NCBI GenBank assembly: GCA_024645305.1
Contig: JAHEFU010000005.1
Coordinates: 1-31,773 of the forward strand
DNA length: 31,773 bases
Direction: 5' to 3'
From: Planctomycetales bacterium
GTDB lineage: Bacteria; 4484-113; JAFGCY01
A model generated the notes under the pieces. It searched no databases. It saw only the letters and a program-made list of their open reading frames with translations, and was not told the origin of the DNA. Position numbers and translations under genes: made by a program. This document shows, piece by piece, positions 16,212-23,211 of this stretch (its first letter is position 1; each line of letters opens with the position of its first letter).

Positions 16212-16217
16212 GCCCCT

Positions 16218-16223
16218 ATTATT
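16218..16223 (-). promoter_or_regulatory. -10 element, leaderless, for the RluD-like gene
   Basis: On the minus strand AATAAT is followed by 6 nt (aggggc) and the GTG at 16211. The AGGGG in the spacer is too close to the start to act as a normal Shine-Dalgarno. Confidence 0.45.
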
Positions 16224-16243
16224 TCACCGATCCGGCTGCCTGC

Positions 16244-16249
16244 GATAAT
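16244..16249 (+). promoter_or_regulatory. -10 element, near-leaderless, for the priA-like gene
   Basis: GATAAT is followed by 8 nt and the ATG at 16258, so a leader of 0-2 nt is expected. It lies within the 46-bp divergent gap shared with the RluD-like gene. Confidence 0.4.
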
Positions 16250-16257
16250 GGGGCCGG

Positions 16258-18423
16258 ATGTCCGATCAGGCATACATCGTCGCCACCCTGGCCCGCGGCA
16301 CGGCCTCACTGGGCTTTACCTACAGGGGCCGGGCCGGGCTGGAAGCCGGCACGCTGGTTGCCATTTCCCTGAGGGGCAGACTGGAGCCGGGCATTGTTCT
16401 CACGGTTGATGAGCATCCTCCCGAAAGCACGAAGCTCCTGCCGCTGCTGGAGCTGACGCATCCCTGGCCGCGCTTCGGCCCGCTGCTGCTGAAACTCGCC
16501 GAACTGGCAGCCGCCGGCGTCCACGAAGTCGTGGGACCGCTGCTGTTTGACGGTGTGACCGCAGCCCTGCGCCTGGAATTGGCAATCAAGGATGAAAGCG
16601 GCCTGACAGATAGCGAACGTTCCGCCATCGGCCGCCTGACGGGGCGGCTGGGCAGCGGCCGGGCCCGGACCCTGATGCGGGAGAATGGCTGGAACCGCCT
16701 CTGCGAACTGGCCGGGCAGGGTGCGATCCGCCTCGAGCTGAAGATCGCCGGTACACCAATAGTGACCCGTGGCGACGTGCGTCTGAGACGCTGGTACAGG
16801 CCGGATCCTGACAACACGGATGTACAGGCGGATGGTTATTTGCCGGGTTGCTACCTCAGTGGCCTCCAGGAGGCCTTCGACCACAAAAACTGGCTGCACC
16901 GCGAGCAGAAGCAGGAAAAATGGCTCTACCCGGAGCCACTGCCGGCAGCAGCGTGGCAGGCCCAGGACTGGCCGGAAGGCTGGCGCATCCTGCAGGACAT
17001 CCCGGGACTGGCCGGCATCACGCTCAGGCGTATCCAGGCCCACTGGGCCGCAGTCTCAGGAGTGCTGCACGATGCCTGCTCACATGCCATCGCTGACAAC
17101 CAGCGGCTGCTGGTGATCCTGCCCCAGCGCTGGATGCAGCAGGAGCTCTGGCCGGTCCTGCGCGATCTTGCGCCCCGCATTCACTGGTACGGATCCGATA
17201 GTGGGATCAGTGTTGCCAGTTTCATCCTCTCGAGGCTGGCGGAGGGTGGGCAGGCCGTGTTCGGCGGGCCCTCAGGCTGGAAACTCGCGGCCTGGGCGCA
17301 GTTTGACAATGTGATCATCGTGGACCCCTCACACCCGCAGTTCGCTGCCGACCGTGAGCCGCACCTGGATTACCGCGAAGCTCTGCTGGCGGCCATCGCG
17401 GGCAGTCCGGCGGCACTGGGGCTGCTGGAAATGGGGCTCTCCGTGCTGGATGGGAGCAGCTGCCTGCCAACGGTCCACCTGGACCCTCCGCGCCGCTCTG
17501 CGGAAGCCGCAGAGCGGCATGACGGCAGCCTGGATACTGACCCACTGCCTCTGCATCTTCGCCAGCCCGGTGTGCGGCGGCTCGTGCACTTCAACCGGCT
17601 GGGCAGCAGCCGCGGCCTGCGCTGCGTGGACTGCGGCAGCCTGGTGGACTGCCCGGAATGCGGATCCCGCCGGATCCATTTCAGCCAGACCGCGAAGGCC
17701 TACAGCTGTCCGGACTGCGGATTTGCCAACGCCCGGCTGCGCTGTGCGAAATGCGGGCTGGCCACCCTGTCCTCGCAGCTGCCCGGCCTGGAGGCCGTCC
17801 AGCGCCGCAGTGGGGATGTGATCATCCATTCAAATGCGCCCGAGGCCGACAGCGCGAAGGACGTACAGTGCGTGATCGGCACATCACAGCTGCTGGAACG
17901 CCTGCCCGGTTTCCAGCCACAGCAGGTTGTACATGTGCATGCTGACAGCCCCGTGGGATATCTCGAGAACTGGCCACAGGAACTGGACATGCTGGCCCGT
18001 CTGGTGGCGCTGTATGCACCGGCGGATGTCCGTCCGGCCTGGCTGGTCAGCGAGCGCCTGCCCGCGTTGCTGGGTAGCGAAATTGACGGGGAATCGCTGG
18101 CTGCCCGTTACATGCAGGAAATGGGCCTGCGTCGCCTGGCCAGCCTGCCGCCCTTCGGACTCGTGTACCGATTCAGGCTGTTCACCCGCGACTTCAGCAG
18201 CGCACAGGAGCTGCGCCGTCAGCTCGGGGATGAGCTCAAGGCTCTGCAGGACACCAGCGTGCTGCGGGTCGGGAGGCCCGTTGCCATCTCCGGCAATGTG
18301 CGGCTAAGCGGGTATTTTGTCAACGAGGTCCTGCACCCTCGCGAGATCCAGGAGCTGCGCTGGCGCCTGTTCGCAGACCATGGCACGCTCTCAATCCAGC
18401 CCGTTCGCGGTCCCTGGCTGTGA
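16258..18423 (+). CDS. priA: PriA-like primosomal protein lacking helicase motifs
   Basis: This 721-residue homologue of PriA, the replication-restart protein that binds stalled forks, keeps the N-terminal DNA-binding domain. The zinc domain with four CxxC pairs (CVDC, CPEC, CPDC, CAKC; about residues 456-500) and the C-terminal region (LASLPPFGLVYRF) are also present. The ATPase core is degenerate. There is no GxTGSGKT Walker A, the DEEH box is replaced by IIVDPSHPQF, and the motif VI region after LARLVALYAPADV has no QxxGRAGR. It is therefore probably unable to hydrolyse ATP, as in helicase-inactive actinobacterial PriA proteins. It may still load the replisome as a structural factor. It starts at the ATG at 16258 and is followed after 18 nt by the DUF4129 gene. 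Confidence 0.8.
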   Translation: MSDQAYIVATLARGTASLGFTYRGRAGLEAGTLVAISLRGRLEPGIVLTVDEHPPESTKLLPLLELTHPWPRFGPLLLKLAELAAAGVHEVVGPLLFDGVTAALRLELAIKDESGLTDSERSAIGRLTGRLGSGRARTLMRENGWNRLCELAGQGAIRLELKIAGTPIVTRGDVRLRRWYRPDPDNTDVQADGYLPGCYLSGLQEAFDHKNWLHREQKQEKWLYPEPLPAAAWQAQDWPEGWRILQDIPGLAGITLRRIQAHWAAVSGVLHDACSHAIADNQRLLVILPQRWMQQELWPVLRDLAPRIHWYGSDSGISVASFILSRLAEGGQAVFGGPSGWKLAAWAQFDNVIIVDPSHPQFAADREPHLDYREALLAAIAGSPAALGLLEMGLSVLDGSSCLPTVHLDPPRRSAEAAERHDGSLDTDPLPLHLRQPGVRRLVHFNRLGSSRGLRCVDCGSLVDCPECGSRRIHFSQTAKAYSCPDCGFANARLRCAKCGLATLSSQLPGLEAVQRRSGDVIIHSNAPEADSAKDVQCVIGTSQLLERLPGFQPQQVVHVHADSPVGYLENWPQELDMLARLVALYAPADVRPAWLVSERLPALLGSEIDGESLAARYMQEMGLRRLASLPPFGLVYRFRLFTRDFSSAQELRRQLGDELKALQDTSVLRVGRPVAISGNVRLSGYFVNEVLHPREIQELRWRLFADHGTLSIQPVRGPWL

Positions 18424-18429
18424 ACTGGA

Positions 18430-18435
18430 TATAAT
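18430..18435 (+). promoter_or_regulatory. -10 element, leaderless, for the DUF4129 gene
   Basis: A perfect TATAAT is followed by 6 nt (cagtcc) and the ATG at 18442. The box and spacer closely resemble those of the multicopper oxidase gene (TATAAT, ctgtcc). Confidence 0.65.
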
Positions 18436-18441
18436 CAGTCC

Positions 18442-19296
18442 ATGCGCCTGCCAAGCATCATCCTGCTCTGCCTGCTGCTTGCAGCCGGTCCCGTGCTGTC
18501 ACAGGACAGCCCTGGGGAAGCGGAAGCCGGCTGGGTGGAGGCAGGCGAGATCATCGAGGATGGCAGCAACGTGCCGTTGCCGGATACCGAGGCCGCGCAG
18601 CTCTATACCGACTTCAGCTATGAACCGGCCCGGTTTCCCGCGGAGCTGCAGCGCTTTGCCCAGGGCCAGCCTGCGGCCAGTGCTGACCAGGACTCCATGG
18701 CGATGCTTAGGGACATCCTGCAATCTGAAGCCTTCCAGCAGGACATCCAGCCGGATGTGCAGGATCCGACCGTCATGCAGCGGGTCTCACAATGGATCAA
18801 CCGGACCCTGGGCAGCATTGCCCAGAGCCTGGGCCTTGGACCTGGCGGCAACAATCTACTCGTTTATGTCCTGATAGTGCTGGCGCTGGCGCTGATGGCT
18901 GTGATCATCCGCCAGCTCGTCATGCACACCGGCCCGGGACGATCCCGACGCAGCACCAGCCCGGATGATGAGGATGACCCGGATGTTGACCTGGCCCGCC
19001 TGGCGGAGCAGTTCGCTTCCCGCGGCGACTACCGCAAGGCCCTGCGCTACCGCTTCCTGGCGGTCCTGCGCAGCATGGACCTGCCGGCAACCACGATGAC
19101 AACGAACAGCATGCTGGTGCGGCAGGTCAGCATTGTCCATCCCGCGCTGTTCGCCGAATTCCGTCAGCTGGTGGATATCTTCGAGGATGCCTGGTATGGC
19201 TCCCTTGAATGTGACAACGGCCAGTACCGCGCAGCTGCCCAGCTGGCCGGATCGCTGGACAGCAGGATCCGGCTGGCAGCAGGGGAGGGGGGCTGA
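18442..19296 (+). CDS. DUF4129 membrane protein
   Basis: This 284-residue protein has a signal peptide (MRLPSIILLCLLLAAGPVLS), a periplasmic region of about 110 residues and one transmembrane helix (LLVYVLIVLALALMAVII, about residues 133-150). A charged linker leads to a C-terminal cytoplasmic domain matching DUF4129: GDYRKALRYRFLAVLR, then 'TTNSML' and FEDAWYGS. DUF4129 proteins are usually encoded with DUF4350, a MoxR-type AAA+ ATPase and a DUF58 protein. Only DUF4350 is present here. The stop overlaps the next ATG (TGATG). Function is unknown; a role in envelope or protein maturation is proposed for such loci. Confidence 0.8.
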   Translation: MRLPSIILLCLLLAAGPVLSQDSPGEAEAGWVEAGEIIEDGSNVPLPDTEAAQLYTDFSYEPARFPAELQRFAQGQPAASADQDSMAMLRDILQSEAFQQDIQPDVQDPTVMQRVSQWINRTLGSIAQSLGLGPGGNNLLVYVLIVLALALMAVIIRQLVMHTGPGRSRRSTSPDDEDDPDVDLARLAEQFASRGDYRKALRYRFLAVLRSMDLPATTMTTNSMLVRQVSIVHPALFAEFRQLVDIFEDAWYGSLECDNGQYRAAAQLAGSLDSRIRLAAGEGG

Positions 19297-20588
19297 TGGC
19301 TGGTTCCCGTGACGGCGGCGAAGGCCGGATAGCCCTGCTGGCAATCGTAGGTTTCCTGGCCCTGGCAAGCTGGCTGGTCTACGGTTCGGTGCGGGAGCAA
19401 GAGCCAGTGCAGCCCCCGTATTCCTCTTACTCCGGCAATGCCGCAGGGGTGCGGGCGATCTATGAACTGCTGGATGCACGGGGTCATGAAGTCTCCCGGC
19501 ACACGCTGTCCGAGCACGAGTATCCCCCCGGCCACTGCGTCGTGATTGCCGATGAGTCCACGCTGAATCCGATCAAGATGATGGTCAATACGCTGGATGT
19601 GATGGCACTTGATCTGTACCTGCAGGATGGCGGAAGTGTCGTGCTCTTCTGCGACAGTGACCTCGCCCTGCTCAGCGAGATCGAGGAAATGCTGCTGCGG
19701 GACCAGGCTGGAGAAGCAGCTGATGAGGAACCCCAGCTGGCAATTGCCAGAAGGGTCGGGACCGGCCGGCTGCCCGGCAATGCCGCATGGCGCGGCAGTA
19801 TGGGTGGGAGGTTGTTTGAGCTGGCTGCGGACAGGCCACCGCTGTTCAGGGATGTCAACCGGCTGGAACTGGCCGACAGCTGGACCCCTGCAGTCGCAGG
19901 GTTCAGCAGTGTACTGGCCCTGGAGCAGGCCTATGGCCATCCGCCGTTTGAGCAGTTCGTGGGCTATGCCAGGCATGGCCAGGGGACGCTTGTGGTTGTC
20001 AACCGGCCGGAGATCATCACCAACAGCTGGATTGACCGGGCTGACAATCACCGCCTGGTGCTGGCCCTGATCGAAGCGGCGGCTGCGGGCCGGCCGATCC
20101 TGTTTGACGAGCAGCTCCATGGCTTCAATGCCGTTCGCATGACGGCAGGCAGCCTGCTGACACGGAGCACAGGTGGTCACCTGGTGCTGCTGGCGGTGCT
20201 GTGCATCATCATGATGTTCCTCGGGCAGGCCATCATGCCTGCGCGTTTCCTCTCACGCAAGGCTCCCCCCCGCCGCCAGGCTGCGGAAATAGTCCTGGGG
20301 CAGGCCAGCCTGTTCCAGCGCGCCGGATTTGAACGCGGCAGCCTGCGGCACATTGTTGACGGCCTGAAGCATGAACTGATGCGCAGCCATGACTTTGCGG
20401 GATTGCCACACGACCACGAACTGCTGCTCTGGGCCAGGCAGAACATGCCCCACAACTGGAAGATGGAGGCCGCGCTCGAGGATTTCCTGCGCAGCGGTAG
20501 TTTCCCGGCCTCCCGGGCCACCCTGCAGCGATCTTCCCAGAGCTGTGATGCAATGCGCCTGCACATCTGGCGTCGCAGCCGCGGATAA
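19296..20588 (+). CDS. DUF4350 membrane protein
   Basis: This 430-residue protein has an N-terminal anchor (IALLAIVGFLALASWLVYG, about residues 11-29) and a large domain with Rossmann-like strands typical of DUF4350. These include GVRAIYELLDARGHEV, then HCVVIADES and GGSVVLFCDS. A second transmembrane helix lies at about residues 288-308 (HLVLLAVLCIIMMFLGQAIMP) before a C-terminal cytoplasmic helical domain. It starts inside the DUF4129 stop codon with a GGGGAGGGGG purine run upstream, so the two proteins are translationally coupled and probably interact. No moxR or DUF58 gene follows. Function is unknown. Confidence 0.8.
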   Translation: MAGSRDGGEGRIALLAIVGFLALASWLVYGSVREQEPVQPPYSSYSGNAAGVRAIYELLDARGHEVSRHTLSEHEYPPGHCVVIADESTLNPIKMMVNTLDVMALDLYLQDGGSVVLFCDSDLALLSEIEEMLLRDQAGEAADEEPQLAIARRVGTGRLPGNAAWRGSMGGRLFELAADRPPLFRDVNRLELADSWTPAVAGFSSVLALEQAYGHPPFEQFVGYARHGQGTLVVVNRPEIITNSWIDRADNHRLVLALIEAAAAGRPILFDEQLHGFNAVRMTAGSLLTRSTGGHLVLLAVLCIIMMFLGQAIMPARFLSRKAPPRRQAAEIVLGQASLFQRAGFERGSLRHIVDGLKHELMRSHDFAGLPHDHELLLWARQNMPHNWKMEAALEDFLRSGSFPASRATLQRSSQSCDAMRLHIWRRSRG

Positions 20589-20592
20589 CGGC

Positions 20593-20598
20593 TACAAT
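20593..20598 (+). promoter_or_regulatory. -10 element, leaderless, for the RbgA-like GTPase gene
   Basis: TACAAT is followed by 6 nt (tacgcc preceded by the final T of the box) and the GTG at 20605. It lies just after the DUF4350 stop codon, so the GTPase gene may have its own transcript. Confidence 0.5.
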
Positions 20599-20604
20599 TA
20601 CGCC

Positions 20605-21486
20605 GTGGCCCAGCAGGCATCCAGAAAACCGGTGTTTCCACCGGAAATCGCCCCATTCATCGACGTCGGTGCTTATCTCGTGGATTCACGGGCGGCTGGG
20701 GCTACCCTTTACCTGGACCCCCTGCTGAAGGGCAAGGAGCTGATCCTGCTGACCCGGGCCAAACAGGCCGATGGAAATGTAAGCAGGCGCTGGAAGTCCT
20801 TCTTCGAGGATTGCGGCTACCGCACCATCGTGATTGATTCGATCACGGGTGATGGGCTCAATGAAGTGCTGGATTACCTGGCTGACCTGCTGCAGCGCAA
20901 GCTGAAGGTGGCTGACAGGCTCGGAATCTCCAATGCCACGCTGCGGGTGGTGGCCCTGGGTGTCCCCAACGTGGGCAAGAGTACATTCCTCAACAAGCTC
21001 ATCGGCCGCAAGCGCTTCAAGACAGGCGATATTCCGGGCATCACCAAGGGGCGCCAGTGGGTTCGGCTGTTTGATGATGTCGAAGTGCTGGACACCGCCG
21101 GAGTGCTGCGGGATCCAGCACAGATCAACCGCAGGCGGCCATTCTGGATGCTGCTGAACCTCATGCCCTACGATTTCGCCCTGCGTGAGGAAAGCGTTGA
21201 GCTGCTGCGGGCGACCCTCAGCAAGCAGGCCTGGCTGAAGCTTCGCCGCTACTACAAGGTTGATGACAGCGTGGAACAGCCCGGAGACTGGTGGGAGATC
21301 CTGGAGCTTGTGGCGAAATATGGTGGCTACACCCTGAAGAACGATGACGTGGTGGATAAGGCGGCCCGCCGCCTGATGAAGGATTTCCGTATGGGCCGCT
21401 TCGGCCGCATCTCGCTTGAAGTGCCGGAAACCGCAGTGATCACATCCCCCTTCCTCAACCGTCCGGGCACTGAGGAACCGGCCTGA
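20605..21486 (+). CDS. YlqF/RbgA-like circularly permuted GTPase with lost G4 motif
   Basis: This 293-residue protein aligns along its length with RbgA/YlqF, a GTPase that helps mature the large ribosomal subunit. G1 is GVPNVGKSTFLN (about residues 118-129), followed by TGDIPGIT (G2), then DTAG (G3; DTPG in RbgA) and the C-terminal RRLMKDFRMGRFGRISLE. Where RbgA has the G4 motif NKAD, this protein has TRAK (LILLTRAKQAD, about residue 48), so guanine specificity may be changed. The N-terminal WFPGHM of RbgA is also missing. The frame is open far upstream inside DUF4350. I chose the GTG at 20605 because TACAAT lies 6 nt upstream and homology begins there. Function in ribosome assembly is inferred. 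Confidence 0.8.
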   Translation: MAQQASRKPVFPPEIAPFIDVGAYLVDSRAAGATLYLDPLLKGKELILLTRAKQADGNVSRRWKSFFEDCGYRTIVIDSITGDGLNEVLDYLADLLQRKLKVADRLGISNATLRVVALGVPNVGKSTFLNKLIGRKRFKTGDIPGITKGRQWVRLFDDVEVLDTAGVLRDPAQINRRRPFWMLLNLMPYDFALREESVELLRATLSKQAWLKLRRYYKVDDSVEQPGDWWEILELVAKYGGYTLKNDDVVDKAARRLMKDFRMGRFGRISLEVPETAVITSPFLNRPGTEEPA

Positions 21487-21773
21487 ATCGGGCAGTAAAG
21501 CTGTAACCGGCTGCGGGCTCCAGCGTCATGTACATCGTTGAGTGGAAAATGTCGCAGCGGATATGGGTCCTGCCAGACTGAGACTGGCCCCATCGCGTTT
21601 GAAGCAGAACCCCCGCGGGTAGAACAGAAGGTGGGAACTGCAACAATTCAAATTCCGGAATTTTGCTGCAGGCCTGTAACATTTCCATAAACAAATTAAT
21701 CTGGTAAAATGCTGGTCGCACTATAGGTTATATATAGTGCCCTAATACCAGCAACCGGAGACCGGGACTACTT
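21487..21773. other. Intergenic region upstream of pilC, with promoter and palindrome
   Basis: I see no gene in these 287 bp. A sigma70-like promoter is readable: TTTCCA at 21682-21687, a 17-nt spacer, and TAAAAT at 21705-21710, predicting a start near 21717. An 8-bp inverted repeat begins at that point. Confidence 0.5.
21718..21740 (+). promoter_or_regulatory. 5'-terminal hairpin or operator of the pilC transcript
   Basis: GCACTATA (21718-21725) and TATAGTGC (21733-21740) form a perfect 8-bp inverted repeat with a 7-nt loop. It coincides with the predicted start of the transcript, so it may be an operator or an RNA-stabilising 5' hairpin. Confidence 0.45.
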
Positions 21774-22991
21774 ATGAAGACTTTCGTCTATACGGCAAAG
21801 GACAGCGCAGGAAAGGTGATCCACTCGCAGGTGGAGGCCGACAATCCGAAGTCCGTCGTTGAGGCCCTTCGACAGGAAGGCTTCTTCGTCACGCGGATCG
21901 TCCAGAAGCGCAAGCCCTTCAACCCGTTTATCTTCATTGAGCGCCTGTTCAAGGTAGGCCTGAAGGAACTCACGATCTTCTCCCGTCAGTTCGCCCTCCT
22001 GCTGAATGCGGGTCTGACCCTGTCAGAGGCGATTGACACCATTGAGGAGCAGACCCAGAACAACAGTTTCCGGGAAATCCTGCACCGCGTGAAGCTGGAC
22101 ATCCAGTCCGGTACGACCCTCGCTTCCTCCATGCAGAAGCAGCCCCGCGCATTCTCCCTGTTCTTCGTGAGCATGGTGCATGCCGGTGAAATCGGTGGTG
22201 CCCTGGACTCCATCCTTGAGCGCGTGGCCCAGTTCTATGAGAACGAGCTTGAGCTGAAGAACAAGGTCAAGAGCGCGATGGTTTACCCGATCACGGTGAC
22301 CGTCTTCGCCCTCGGCATCAGCCTGTTCATGCTTATGTACATCGTGCCGCAGTTCGCGGCGTTCTACAGTGACTTCTCCGGTGGCCAGGCTCGCCTGCCC
22401 GCCCTGACCCGCAAGATGATGGAGCTTTCCGACTGGCTGCTCACCAACTGGCCATACTTGCTCATCATCCCGGTATTCGTCGTGCTGTTCGTCAAGTTCA
22501 GGAATTCCAAGTGGGGCCACATCCTGCTGGATCCGATCGTGCTGCGCATTCCCATCTTCGGCCCCCTGGCCCGCAAAGTGGCGATCACGCGCTTCACCCG
22601 CACCTTCGGCACGCTGACACAGTCAGGCGTTCCCATCCTGGAAGCCCTTGAGGTTTCCAAGAACACTGCCTCAAACAACGTGATCAAGCGCGCAATTGAG
22701 TACACCCGCGAGCGCATCCGTGAAGGTGAGACCATTCACGGACCGATGAAGCGCACGAAGGTTTTCCCGCCGCTGGTCACCAACCTCATCAGTGTTGGTG
22801 AGGAAGCCGGTAACCTTGAGGAGATCCTCTTCAAGATATCCGACTATTTCGATGCTGAGATTGATGCAACGATCCGTGCGCTGGCCTCGCTGATTGAGCC
22901 GCTCATGATCGTGGTCATCGGTGGAATCGTGGGCGTCATCGTGGTGTCCCTGTACCTGCCGATCTTCAACCTCGTGAACATCATTCAGTAA
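21774..22991 (+). CDS. pilC: Type IV pilus/type II secretion platform protein (PilC/GspF family)
   Basis: This 405-residue inner-membrane protein has the full PilC/GspF layout of two homologous T2SF domains. Domain 1 is about residues 66-190, with LKELTIFSRQFALLLNAGLT. Domain 2 is about residues 265-390, with VAITRFTRTFGTLTQSGVPI. Each ends in the hydrophobic helices of the family, and the C-terminus IVGVIVVSLYLPIFNLVNII is canonical. It forms the membrane platform on which pilin subunits are assembled. A GGGA site lies 6 nt before the ATG at 21774. The pilin gene follows after a structured 220-nt gap. No assembly ATPase (PilB/GspE), prepilin peptidase or secretin is encoded in this window. 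Confidence 0.93.
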   Translation: MKTFVYTAKDSAGKVIHSQVEADNPKSVVEALRQEGFFVTRIVQKRKPFNPFIFIERLFKVGLKELTIFSRQFALLLNAGLTLSEAIDTIEEQTQNNSFREILHRVKLDIQSGTTLASSMQKQPRAFSLFFVSMVHAGEIGGALDSILERVAQFYENELELKNKVKSAMVYPITVTVFALGISLFMLMYIVPQFAAFYSDFSGGQARLPALTRKMMELSDWLLTNWPYLLIIPVFVVLFVKFRNSKWGHILLDPIVLRIPIFGPLARKVAITRFTRTFGTLTQSGVPILEALEVSKNTASNNVIKRAIEYTRERIREGETIHGPMKRTKVFPPLVTNLISVGEEAGNLEEILFKISDYFDAEIDATIRALASLIEPLMIVVIGGIVGVIVVSLYLPIFNLVNIIQ

Positions 22992-23211
22992 GTAGATTAA
23001 ACCTGTGGGCATGCCCGCAGGAGCCTGGATCGAGAGGAAGGCAATTGGAGCAGATCTCCCATTGGGTTCCCCCGGTCGCCGCCATAATGAGAATTATGGT
23101 GGAAGTTTGATTAACAAAATTTGGTTGTAATTATTGGTTAGCCCAATGGAAATTGGCAAACCAGTATGATTGCGACAGTATTCTCAAATTTACCAGAAGG
23201 AGGCAGATATA
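22992..23211 (+). promoter_or_regulatory. Structured leader/spacer between pilC and the pilin gene
   Basis: This 220-nt gap contains several hairpins. CCTGTGGGC/GCCCGCAGG lies at 23002-23021. A 10-bp stem with a GAGA loop lies at 23079-23102 (CCGCCATAAT/ATTATGGTGG, one G-U). Further on, ATTGG (23133-23137), CCAAT (23143-23147) and ATTGG (23152-23156) allow two mutually exclusive stems. TATGAT at 23165-23170 is a possible -10. AAGGAGG at 23197-23203 is a very strong Shine-Dalgarno. Confidence 0.5.

Noticed and set aside
19164..20180. 338-codon open frame on the minus strand
   Set aside because: It spans the DUF4129/DUF4350 junction antisense, and the translation has no recognisable pattern.
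23153..23171. Sigma54 promoter before the pilin gene (TTGGCA...TTGC)
   Set aside because: The distance between the GG and GC elements is about 15 nt instead of 10.
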